Part shown: in pieces, positions 28,017 through 36,171 of the stretch
Numbering within the stretch: the stretch's first letter is position 1
Layout of the letters: the number at the start of each line of letters is the position of its first letter
From: Bacillus sp. 1NLA3E
GTDB lineage: Bacteria; Bacillota; Bacilli; Bacillales; Cytobacillaceae
DNA length: 64,000 nt
Direction of reading: 5' to 3'
Assembly (NCBI RefSeq): GCF_000242895.2
Contig: NC_021171.1
Location: 2,390,001-2,454,000 of the forward strand
Translations under genes and position numbers: made by a program
Notes under the pieces: model-generated
What the model saw: the letters and a program-made list of their open reading frames with translations, nothing else
The model's database searches: none
What the model was told of the DNA's origin: nothing

Positions 28017-28046
28017 AAAATTTCCCCTTTTCTCATATTGATAATT

Positions 28047-28099
28047 ATATCTTACCACGATATAATAAAAACAGAAGGATATATCGCATTGAGATATAT
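28047..28099. promoter_or_regulatory. two palindromic MarR-operator candidates
   Basis: Near-palindromes tatatcttaccacgatata (28047-28064) and atatatcgcattgagatatat (28079-28099) share ATATCKY-n5-RMGATAT and are centred about 34 bp apart, roughly three helical turns. They sit immediately upstream of the marR start. Confidence 0.6.
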
Positions 28100-28163
28100 T
28101 TTGATTTTTTTAAGAAAATATAAGCTTTGCTGAATTAATGACAAAAAAGGGTGGTGATTCAAC

Positions 28164-28277
28164 ATGGAACTATGGGATTATCTATCTCCAAACTCCTTAA
28201 CTGGTGAAATTATTTTTGCACTAGGATTTTTGTTAACTATTTTCTTTAATATAAAACTTTATCATTTCAGCAAATGA
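28164..28277 (+). CDS. 37-aa single-helix membrane peptide
   Basis: Reads MELWDYLSPNSLTGEIIF then ALGFLLTIFFNIKLYHFSK: a short polar N-terminus and one hydrophobic helix (about 14-31) with a basic end. GGTGGTGAT 6 nt before the ATG is a good ribosome binding site, and a strong terminator follows at 28330. The bounded transcription unit and the divergent MarR operators support a real gene. No family known to me. Confidence 0.6.
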   Translation: MELWDYLSPNSLTGEIIFALGFLLTIFFNIKLYHFSK

Positions 28278-28329
28278 TTAGACGTATTTTTATCATTATT
28301 TTTTCAAAATAAAGAAATACACATGGTAT

Positions 28330-28360
28330 CCAAAGTCCCACCTAGTGATGGGACTTTGGG
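28330..28360 (+). terminator. terminator after the 37-aa ORF
   Basis: ccaaagtccca / tgggactttgg arms followed by GTTTTT. Confidence 0.8.
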
Positions 28361-28430
28361 TTTTTAAATTAAATAATCAGATTTATCAAGTGAGAAAAAT
28401 ATTCTAGCTTTCCCTACTAAAATTAAAAAA

Positions 28431-28916
28431 TCAAAAGAGTTCACGAATTTTCCCTTCAATTGGTGTCCTCGGCTTCGCTTCCGGTACCTCTTCTGGATAT
28501 CCAACGGCTAATACACCGATCACGTCATAATCATCAGGCACATTTAGAAGGGTGCGATTCTTTGGTGTGATTCCGATTGATGACCAAAATGTCCCCACAC
28601 CTTCTGCCCAGGCAGCAAGCATAAAATTTTGAATGAAGCAAGAAGTTGCAGACCTATTTTCCTCCCTTTCTACCTCATTTTTCCCACGCTGTGAGATGAT
28701 TGCAAATACAGTTGGCGCATTGCCAAAGTTTGTTTTATGATGAAGGTTTGCTCGCGTTTCGCTTCCAATAAAAACAATTTCCCAGGGCTCAGTCATCCTG
28801 TGATTTGGTGCCATACTTGCAGCGCTTAACCATGAAAGGATCACGGCACGATTAATGCCGTCTGACTTAAACTTTTTTATTGTCCGACGAGTCTTAATAA
28901 TGTCCATAATATTCAT
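28431..28916 (-). CDS. nitroreductase-family protein
   Basis: 161-aa FMN-dependent nitroreductase-like oxidoreductase. N-terminal MDIIKTRRTIKKF contains the FMN phosphate-contacting arginines; AASMAPNHRMTEPWEIVFIG, CFIQNFMLAAWAEGVGTFW and GVLAVGYPEE follow the family layout. Start set at ATG 28916 (MNIMDII), with GAGGGG upstream; the ATG at 28940 encodes that ribosome binding site. Substrate unknown. Confidence 0.86.
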   Translation of the reverse strand: MNIMDIIKTRRTIKKFKSDGINRAVILSWLSAASMAPNHRMTEPWEIVFIGSETRANLHHKTNFGNAPTVFAIISQRGKNEVEREENRSATSCFIQNFMLAAWAEGVGTFWSSIGITPKNRTLLNVPDDYDVIGVLAVGYPEEVPEAKPRTPIEGKIRELF

Positions 28917-29125
28917 CCTGTTTTCTTCCCCTCTGTTCATTTTAATTAGCCCATATATCTTTTTTTATCAACGAATCTATGTTCAATTATTGCACCTCAT
29001 TATCGGTTATGCAAAATTCAACAGAAAGTTGATTTCTTTTCTAGGTCCGAACAAATCATTATATACTTTATGTCAAAAAAGGAGTTTAATGTTTGCCTAT
29101 GTTAAGAAAGTGATAAATAAAAAAG

Positions 29126-29150
29126 ACGATACCCCTAGATGAAGTATCGT
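29126..29150 (-). terminator. terminator of the DMT gene, now displaced by MITE copy E
   Basis: acgatac / gtatcgt arms followed on the minus strand by TTTTTTATTT. It lies about 210 bp beyond the transporter stop codon, with MITE copy E in between. Confidence 0.7.
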
Positions 29151-29172
29151 GCCTAAAATTCTTTTTATAATT

Positions 29173-29357
29173 GGCTGTTTTAAAGCTCAAGGTTGATTTT
29201 TGAACAATGTTGATTGGAGTGGAAGGCGCGAGACTCCTGCGGGAGCAGCGGGACAGGTGAGACCCCGCAGGCGCTTTAGCGCCGAGGAGGCTTACCGCCC
29301 GCCCCGCGGAAAGCGAAGCGCCTGGAACGGAAATCAACATTCTAGTTTAACAGAGAC
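29173..29357 (+). mobile_element. MITE-like element, copy E (185 bp)
   Basis: Begins ggctgttttaaagct and ends agtttaacagagac. Perfect 8-bp duplication ttataatt at 29165-29172 and 29358-29365. The right duplication contains the stop codon of the DMT transporter gene (complement of tta at 29358-29360). Confidence 0.9.
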
Positions 29358-30197
29358 TTATAATTTCGTAAGGATGATTCCAACCAAAGCGGACGACACT
29401 CCAACAAGCTGATAGAATCGTAATTTCTCTTTAAAAAGAAGACATCCTACAAATACTACGACTAGACAATTTAAACTTACTATTGGAAAAACAATACTTG
29501 CAATACCCTTCTGTAACGCAAAGAAATAACAACTGTAGCCTGTAACACTAATTGCACCGACCAAAGTGCCAAGTTTAACTACAGGAGCAGAGATTTTTTC
29601 TTTCCCGTTTATAATTAGCGTGAGCAGATAGGCACCGCCGCCTCCATACATAGCGATTAATATATTGATCGAACTAATATGTAGAAAGGTGGTTAATTTC
29701 ATTAATACACCTAAAATACCAAAGGAAAGAACGGCTAACAAAATCCGAAACATCCACGCCGAGTAATCTGTATCTACCTTTAATTGTTTTGGGGTGTATT
29801 GGATGGCCACCACTGACGATAGAATAATTAATATTCCAATCCATTGCACACTTGATATGTGTTCATGGAAAATCAGTCCAGCACTTAATACTGGAAAAAT
29901 AGCATTAGACGCAATAATCGGGGCTGTTAAACTAGCAGGTCCTTTTTCATAAGCTTTAGATAATTGAATATTTCCATTTGCGTTCAATACCCCAATTAGT
30001 GCTCCAAGAAAAATCGTTGTAAGATTCATATGAAGTGATCCAGATCCTATGCCATAAGCAAGTGTCATAATGAATGCCGATAAATAAAAGAAAAATTGGA
30101 GATTTACTTTTGAATAGCCTTTCCCGGTACTCCACTTAAAAATAGTGTTGTTAATTCCAAAACAAATGGTTGTCAAAATCGCCCCAAAAAACCACAT
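29358..30197 (-). CDS. EamA/DMT-superfamily transporter
   Basis: 279-aa membrane protein with ten predicted helices in two EamA repeats (LLAVLSFGILGVLMK begins the second). Such proteins export amino acids or other metabolites; the substrate is not visible. The reading frame ends TKL then TAA exactly at the edge of MITE copy E, so the insertion left the protein intact. The start ATG has only a modest GAAAGAGTGAAGG site. Confidence 0.85.
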   Translation of the reverse strand: MWFFGAILTTICFGINNTIFKWSTGKGYSKVNLQFFFYLSAFIMTLAYGIGSGSLHMNLTTIFLGALIGVLNANGNIQLSKAYEKGPASLTAPIIASNAIFPVLSAGLIFHEHISSVQWIGILIILSSVVAIQYTPKQLKVDTDYSAWMFRILLAVLSFGILGVLMKLTTFLHISSINILIAMYGGGGAYLLTLIINGKEKISAPVVKLGTLVGAISVTGYSCYFFALQKGIASIVFPIVSLNCLVVVFVGCLLFKEKLRFYQLVGVSSALVGIILTKL

Positions 30198-30369
30198 TTT
30201 TTACCTTCACTCTTTCTTTTCCGTTGATTAAATACAATACACTCATATACAATACTTTTCTAGTATAATCAACAAAACGAACAATTGCGAGATTATTAAA
30301 TAGAAAAACATAATAATCAATTGACAAATATTAATTTATATTTTTCAAAAAAATAATTCGGCATTAAAA

Positions 30370-30402
30370 AAGCTGGCTTTATCCATTTAGGAAGCCAGCT
30401 TT
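30370..30402 (-). terminator. terminator of the VanW-family gene
   Basis: aagctggct / agccagctt arms followed by a T-run on the minus strand. Confidence 0.75.
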
Positions 30403-30429
30403 TCTTATTTCTCAGATTAACCTTCAAAG

Positions 30430-31437
30430 TTAGACACTCTTTTTTATGACTCCTTGATATTGTGTGGAGGTCCTCACTTCCACAGTCAATGTCCCATTTC
30501 CAAAAATTGTTTTTAATAAAAACGGTGCACCTGCTGTGTTCTGAAATCTAAAGTCTACTCCCCCATACGAAACCGTTGCATCTCTTCCACTCGGAACATA
30601 CCCTACATTTACCGAATGATGATGTTTTTCTATATAATTTACACCTAGCTGATCGACGGCATTATATAGTGTAGATGAGGTTTGACAAATACCTCCACCA
30701 ATTCCCATTATTAATTTTCCATCTACCGCTTCTTGGGCCGGCTGATATCCGTGTGCTTCGTCACTTGGCCCAACTGTGGTATTAAAAGAGAAATAATCAT
30801 TCGTACCAACAATGACATTATTAATTGCCTGTGCTGACAATTCGATATTTTTATTTCTTCCCGCGACACTTGGATTAAATTTGGTCGTATAGGAAGCAAC
30901 CACCACTTCACCTAAATGAGAAACATCCTCTGTCCTATACCCACTTTCGGTTACTGTTAAAGGTAATTCAACATTGCCACCCTTTTGAGAAGCCTCAATC
31001 ACCATCTGAGTTAGCAAGACTTCCTCAAGAATCACTCTTGGCGTTCCTTTAATAATCTGACCATTTGCGTCAATCCGATCTGGGGTATTCCTAACATCAT
31101 AACCAGGTGTAGTATCTGTTCCCTTAGCTAACTCCTTTGATATTTTTTCGATCTCCCTTTTATAATTATCATCATCTGTCCCAAAGCCCATTTCTTTCGG
31201 TACAAAAGTTTTGATATTACTTTTTGTATTCGGATCAACAACATTCACTACAATTTGCTTTGGTTCCTCATTTTTTGTCTTATTTTCCCCGGTTTGTTTC
31301 TCTTGATCGATTTGTTTTTCCAGATTAGCTACTTTTTTCTCCAATATTTTTTCTTTGGCAGTTTTTTCCGCACATCCAGTTAACGCTACTAAACTAGCTA
31401 ATAAAATAATTGCCATAATCCATTTAAGCTTATTCAT
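30430..31437 (-). CDS. VanW-family lipoprotein
   Basis: 335 aa. Signal peptide with lipobox LTGC (cleavage before the Cys at about residue 23), a coiled-coil/charged stretch (EKILEKKVANLEKQ), then a VanW domain in the C-terminal half: YFSFNTTVGP, LIMGIGGGICQTSSTLYNA, HHHSVNVGYVPSGRDATVSYGGVDFRF. The function of VanW is unknown; members are cell-surface proteins linked to peptidoglycan genes. The ATG at 31437 follows GGGGGAAAA. Confidence 0.87.
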   Translation of the reverse strand: MNKLKWIMAIILLASLVALTGCAEKTAKEKILEKKVANLEKQIDQEKQTGENKTKNEEPKQIVVNVVDPNTKSNIKTFVPKEMGFGTDDDNYKREIEKISKELAKGTDTTPGYDVRNTPDRIDANGQIIKGTPRVILEEVLLTQMVIEASQKGGNVELPLTVTESGYRTEDVSHLGEVVVASYTTKFNPSVAGRNKNIELSAQAINNVIVGTNDYFSFNTTVGPSDEAHGYQPAQEAVDGKLIMGIGGGICQTSSTLYNAVDQLGVNYIEKHHHSVNVGYVPSGRDATVSYGGVDFRFQNTAGAPFLLKTIFGNGTLTVEVRTSTQYQGVIKKSV

Positions 31438-31613
31438 TTTTCCCCCAACCGGCTTCCCTTTTATTTTTACTGACACCCTTGTCCGATAAAAATAACAAAA
31501 CATCATTCATAGGGAATCATTTCCATTTCCCATTTTATTCTGTTCTTAAATAAGGTATTCCTTCAAAAAATGAAAAACTTTTTAAATAATTTGAATTTTC
31601 TTAAAAAAATAAA

Positions 31614-33896
31614 TTAAATGATTGTATATCGCTGCCATTCCTTTGGAAGAAGCGATTGATACTGATTTTGTAAAAATCTATCATCAACAAGAACAATTGT
31701 TCCACGATCAGCTTCCGATCGGATCAACCTTCCTCCAGCTTGTAACACCTTGTTCATCCCTGGATAAACATAAGCGTATTCATATCCATTTTTGCCTTTG
31801 AGAGAAAAATGATCCTTGATCAAATTTCTTTCAAAACAAAGCTGAGGCAACCCCACCCCGATAACAACCACACCATTTAATCGATCTCCAACTAAATCTA
31901 TTCCTTCCGAAAAAACACCCCCAAGGACAGCGAAGGCAATTAATGTCTCTTTCGGATTAGGCTTAAAGGATTCTAAAAAATCTTCCCTTTCTTCTTCTTT
32001 CATTCTAGCTTCTTGAATAAGTGTATTTGTTTCTCCGTCAACATGTTTGAACTGCTCATAAACATCCATTAAATATTGATAAGAAGGGAAAAAGGTCAAA
32101 TAATTCCCTGGTCTGTTTTTTATCAATGATTGTAACATGTTAACTATTGGGGTCTTTGTTCGATCTCGATCACGGTAGCGTGTGGACAATGGATTAATAA
32201 AGACGTCTACTTGTTGGGCTGAGAATGGTGAGGGAATGGACAGCAAAAAATCTTCCTCTTCACCTCCCAAAATATCTTGGTAATACGGGAGTGGCGCTAG
32301 TGTAGCAGAAAAGAAAACCTTTGAACGAAAACCTTTTCCCATTTGGTTAAGAAGTTTGGATGGGTCAATACAAAATAGTTTTAGTGTTAAGTCATTTTTA
32401 TTTTTTTCAGCATAAACTGTATAATGTTCGTCCACTATCTCAATAATTTTCAAGAATTTTTGAACCATAAAATATACATCTAAAAGTGCTTTGATTGGAT
32501 TATTTCCTATTAAAAGAACTTGTTCAGCAGTGTTGACAAAATGAGTGAGATGTTCGATAAACTCTACATTCAATTTATCTATGACAAACTCATGGTGATT
32601 GTCATTCTCTTTTTTTAAAGAAATGAACAATGAATTTATTTTACTAACTACGTGATAAAATTCTTTATTCACACCCTTGAATTCTTTTTTTAGTTGTAGG
32701 AAGATTTCTTTGTTTAACGGCGCTGAGAACATTTCCCGACCCCGATCAACAAGATTATGGGCCTCATCAACTAGTAAAGCTGTAGACTTCTTTTGATCCT
32801 CAAACAATCGTTTTAATGACACACGCGGGTCGAATATATAATTGTAATCACAAATGACCGTATCCACGGTATAAGCAAGGTCAATTGAAAATTCAAAGGG
32901 ACAAACTGTGTGCTTACGGGCATAAATCTCAATTACTTCTCTTGTCAAACTCGCTTCTTTAGATAAAATATTCACGATTGCTTCATTGATTCGGTCATAA
33001 TAGCCATTTGCAAACTCACAATAATCCTTCTGGCAGTTCGTTTCATCTTTAAAGCAAACCTTGTCCTTAGCGGTAATTGTTAAGGAATTCATACGAAGAC
33101 CGCAGGAACGCATTCGATTCATTGCTTCTTCAGCTGCTTTTCTGGTTATCGTTTTAGCGGTGAGATAGAAAATCCGATTTAGGTGGCCTTCTCCCACTGC
33201 TTTAACTGAAGGAAATAACGTCGATATGGTCTTTCCAATCCCGGTGGGGGCTTTAACAAATAGACTTTTTTCGTCTAAAATAGACTTATATACAACTCCC
33301 GCTAATTTCCGCTGTCCGATGCGATACGAATCATACGGGAAAACCATCTCTTTAATTGATTCATTTCGTTTGAGTCTATGCTCCTGCAGCAACGACGCAT
33401 ACGGTGCATAGGTTTTTATTACGTCAATAATGAATGTTTCTAACTCAGAAAAAAAATAGTGCCTAATCATGGATCGTTTTGTTTCTGTCTCAACGTGAAC
33501 ATAAGTTAATTGAACAGATATTTCCTTCAATCCATGCTCGAATGCATACATATACGCATACAACTTCGCTTGAGCCCAATGCACCAGATAACCATCCAAT
33601 TCTAGTTGTTCTAGTGGTTGAGAGAAGGACTTTATTTCATCAACTATTACCGATTCATTCCTAAATAACAGTCCATCACATCTTCCTTCAATTATAAAGG
33701 TTAAGGCTTCATAAGGAATTTGTGCACGGAGGTAGACTTCTTTTAAATCTCCCACTCCATATGTTTTTTGGATCTTTTGGTGAATTCTCGTTCCTTCTGT
33801 AAGGGACGATTGTGAGCGAAAACGTGTATCAATGCTTCCACTTCTGAACACATGTTCAACAAGGGTTCTGACAGATATTTGAATATTTACTGACAC
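31614..33896 (-). CDS. PD-(D/E)XK nuclease fused to XPD/DinG-type Fe-S helicase
   Basis: 760 aa. The N-terminal nuclease-like region (about 1-175) has H39, GRCD (71-74) and the DEIKS E-x-K motif (86-90), resembling Cas4/RecB-type nucleases. The superfamily 2 motor has Walker A KAPTGIGKT (about 215-223), four cysteines spaced like an Fe-S cluster (C281, C288, C293, C332), DEAH at 377-380, and the late motif GRLIRSEADRG. Together these predict a 5'-3' DNA helicase with an associated nuclease, probably in repair. Monocistronic. Confidence 0.85.
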   Translation of the reverse strand: MSVNIQISVRTLVEHVFRSGSIDTRFRSQSSLTEGTRIHQKIQKTYGVGDLKEVYLRAQIPYEALTFIIEGRCDGLLFRNESVIVDEIKSFSQPLEQLELDGYLVHWAQAKLYAYMYAFEHGLKEISVQLTYVHVETETKRSMIRHYFFSELETFIIDVIKTYAPYASLLQEHRLKRNESIKEMVFPYDSYRIGQRKLAGVVYKSILDEKSLFVKAPTGIGKTISTLFPSVKAVGEGHLNRIFYLTAKTITRKAAEEAMNRMRSCGLRMNSLTITAKDKVCFKDETNCQKDYCEFANGYYDRINEAIVNILSKEASLTREVIEIYARKHTVCPFEFSIDLAYTVDTVICDYNYIFDPRVSLKRLFEDQKKSTALLVDEAHNLVDRGREMFSAPLNKEIFLQLKKEFKGVNKEFYHVVSKINSLFISLKKENDNHHEFVIDKLNVEFIEHLTHFVNTAEQVLLIGNNPIKALLDVYFMVQKFLKIIEIVDEHYTVYAEKNKNDLTLKLFCIDPSKLLNQMGKGFRSKVFFSATLAPLPYYQDILGGEEEDFLLSIPSPFSAQQVDVFINPLSTRYRDRDRTKTPIVNMLQSLIKNRPGNYLTFFPSYQYLMDVYEQFKHVDGETNTLIQEARMKEEEREDFLESFKPNPKETLIAFAVLGGVFSEGIDLVGDRLNGVVVIGVGLPQLCFERNLIKDHFSLKGKNGYEYAYVYPGMNKVLQAGGRLIRSEADRGTIVLVDDRFLQNQYQSLLPKEWQRYTII

Positions 33897-34150
33897 AAAA
33901 TCACCTGCTTGCTAATTCATCATTTATAAGAATATTTGTTCGCGTTTTAAGTATAACAGATATATTTAAGGATATTTATTTAACCGATTTGACATTTTAA
34001 AAAAAAGGAGTATATTAATATTCTTGTGTTACATTTTTTTAGCTTGTTAATATATTGTTCATATATTTCTGTTATGATAGGTTATAGATTATCCTGGTGC
34101 TCTTTCAATTATCGATGATTTAATACAAAACAACGAAGGTGGGTGCAAAA

Positions 34151-36103
34151 ATGAATAGCTTATTTCAAAAGGGTCAAAGTGTTTGCAATAAATATATGGG
34201 CTTTTTCTTTTTGGCTGTATTCTTCCTTTGGATGAAAACATATATTGTTCAATTAACACAGTTTGACCTAGGAATTGAAAATTCTATCCAAAAGTTTCTT
34301 TTATTAATTAATCCTTTAGGATCTGCTATATTATTTTTAGGCTTGGCTACCTTTTTTAAAGGAAGAAAAAAGTATGTTGGGTTGATTGTTATAGATTTTC
34401 TTTTATCATTACTTTTATATGCCAATGTGTTATATTACCGATTCTTTAATGATTTTATTACTTTACCAACTTTAACTCAGACCCAAAATTTTGGAGATGT
34501 AAGTGGTAGTGTTGGTTCTTTATTAAAACCATATGACATTTTTTTCTTTTTGGATATTATTGTTCTAATCGCACTAGTATCATTTCGTTTTGTAAAAGTT
34601 GAAGTTAAAGACATGAACCGCCAAAGGGTTGCTGCTTTATTTTTATTTGCTCTAGGTATATCAAGTGCAAATTTGGGTTTAGCAGAGGCGGACCGTCCCC
34701 AACTATTAACAAGAGGATTTGATAGAAATTATATTGTTAAATATTTAGGTATGTACAATTACACGATTTATGACGCTGTTCAAAGTACAAAGGCATCGGC
34801 ACAAAGGGTTTTGGCAGATAGTAATGACATAACTGAAGTCATTAACTACACTCAATCTAACTATGCTGAGCCTAATCCAGCTTACTTCGGTACTGGAAAA
34901 GGAATGAATGTAATATATTTACATCTAGAATCAATGCAAAACTTCCTTATTAATTACAAATTAAATGGTGAAGAAGTAACACCATTTTTAAATTCACTAA
35001 CGAGTGAAAAAAATACGTTTTATTTTGATAATTTTTTTCATCAAACAGCACAAGGTAAAACGTCTGATGCCGAATTTATGTTAGAAAATTCTCTATTTGG
35101 ATTACCACAAGGTTCAGCTTATACAACAAAAGGTTTAAATACGTTCCAAGCAGCCCCTGCTATATTAGGGCAGCAAGGTTATACATCTGCTGTGTTCCAC
35201 GGAAATTCAGGAAGCTTTTGGAACCGAGATGAAATATACAAATCGTTTGGATTTAATAAGTTTTTTGATTCAAATTACTATAAAATGGGTACTGATGATC
35301 AAGCAGAGTATGGTCTAATGGATAAGCCGTTCTTTGAGCAATCCATTCCACTCTTGGAATCATTACCACAACCATTTTACACAAAGTTTATTACCGTTTC
35401 GAATCATTTTCCGTACCCAATTAATGAAAAAGATGCGACAATAGCACCTGCATCTACTGGTGACGCTTCTGTTGATTCGTACTTCCAAACAGCGCGTTAT
35501 GCAGATGAGGCTTTAAAACAATTCTTTGTTTACTTGAAGAGTTCTGGTTTATATGATCATTCCATTATTATAATGTACGGCGACCATTATGGAATTTCAG
35601 AAAATCATAATGATGCAATGGCACAAATTCTTGGAAAAGAGATAACACCTTTTGAAAATGCCGGTTTACAACGTGTACCATTATTCATTCGTGTACCAGG
35701 TGTCCAGGGTGGAGTGAATCACACTTATGGTGGTCAAACAGATCTCCTTCCAACACTTCTTCATTTACTTGGAACAGATACAAAAGATTATATCCAGTTT
35801 GGTTCAGATCTATTATCTGAGCAGCACAATGATTTAGTACCTTTCCGAAATGGAGACTATGTGAGTTCTACTATCACGTCTATTAACGACAAATTCTATG
35901 ATTCAAAAACAGGAATGGAACTAGCAAAGGCCAAAACCGAAGAGGCAAATAAATTGAAAGAAAGTGTAGAGCATAAATTAGCTCTTTCTGATGAAGTAGT
36001 CAACGGTGATTTATTACGTTTCTACACCCCTGAAAACTTTGTTCCAGTTGACAGAACAAAATATAATTATCAAGTTACTCAAGGAATAAATTCCAATCAG
36101 TAA
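34151..36103 (+). CDS. ltaS: lipoteichoic acid synthase (LtaS type)
   Basis: 650-aa polyglycerolphosphate polymerase. Five N-terminal membrane helices, then an extracellular sulfatase-fold domain. The catalytic threonine lies in QGKTSDAEF; metal/substrate motifs include YGDHYG and the HTYGGQTDLLPTLLHLLG block. After helix five, a signal-peptidase-like LGLAEADRP could release the soluble domain as in staphylococcal LtaS. The ATG at 34151 follows AGGTGGGTG; the in-frame GTG at 34139 is inside that site. Bacillus genomes carry several paralogues (LtaS, YfnI, YqgS, YvgJ); which one is unclear. Confidence 0.92.
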   Translation: MNSLFQKGQSVCNKYMGFFFLAVFFLWMKTYIVQLTQFDLGIENSIQKFLLLINPLGSAILFLGLATFFKGRKKYVGLIVIDFLLSLLLYANVLYYRFFNDFITLPTLTQTQNFGDVSGSVGSLLKPYDIFFFLDIIVLIALVSFRFVKVEVKDMNRQRVAALFLFALGISSANLGLAEADRPQLLTRGFDRNYIVKYLGMYNYTIYDAVQSTKASAQRVLADSNDITEVINYTQSNYAEPNPAYFGTGKGMNVIYLHLESMQNFLINYKLNGEEVTPFLNSLTSEKNTFYFDNFFHQTAQGKTSDAEFMLENSLFGLPQGSAYTTKGLNTFQAAPAILGQQGYTSAVFHGNSGSFWNRDEIYKSFGFNKFFDSNYYKMGTDDQAEYGLMDKPFFEQSIPLLESLPQPFYTKFITVSNHFPYPINEKDATIAPASTGDASVDSYFQTARYADEALKQFFVYLKSSGLYDHSIIIMYGDHYGISENHNDAMAQILGKEITPFENAGLQRVPLFIRVPGVQGGVNHTYGGQTDLLPTLLHLLGTDTKDYIQFGSDLLSEQHNDLVPFRNGDYVSSTITSINDKFYDSKTGMELAKAKTEEANKLKESVEHKLALSDEVVNGDLLRFYTPENFVPVDRTKYNYQVTQGINSNQ

Positions 36104-36115
36104 GTAATATAAATT

Positions 36116-36151
36116 GAAGGCTGTCTGAGTTAATTTGCTCAGACAGCCTTC
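36116..36151. terminator. convergent terminator ltaS/pepF
   Basis: gaaggctgtctga / tcagacagccttc perfect 13-bp arms between convergent genes. Confidence 0.85.
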
Positions 36152-36171
36152 TTTGTTAACATTATTGATTT

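Noticed and set aside
31614-33896. A CRISPR Cas4 or defence island around the nuclease-helicase
   Set aside because: No repeats, cas genes, restriction or toxin genes are adjacent; neighbours are VanW and LtaS housekeeping-type genes.
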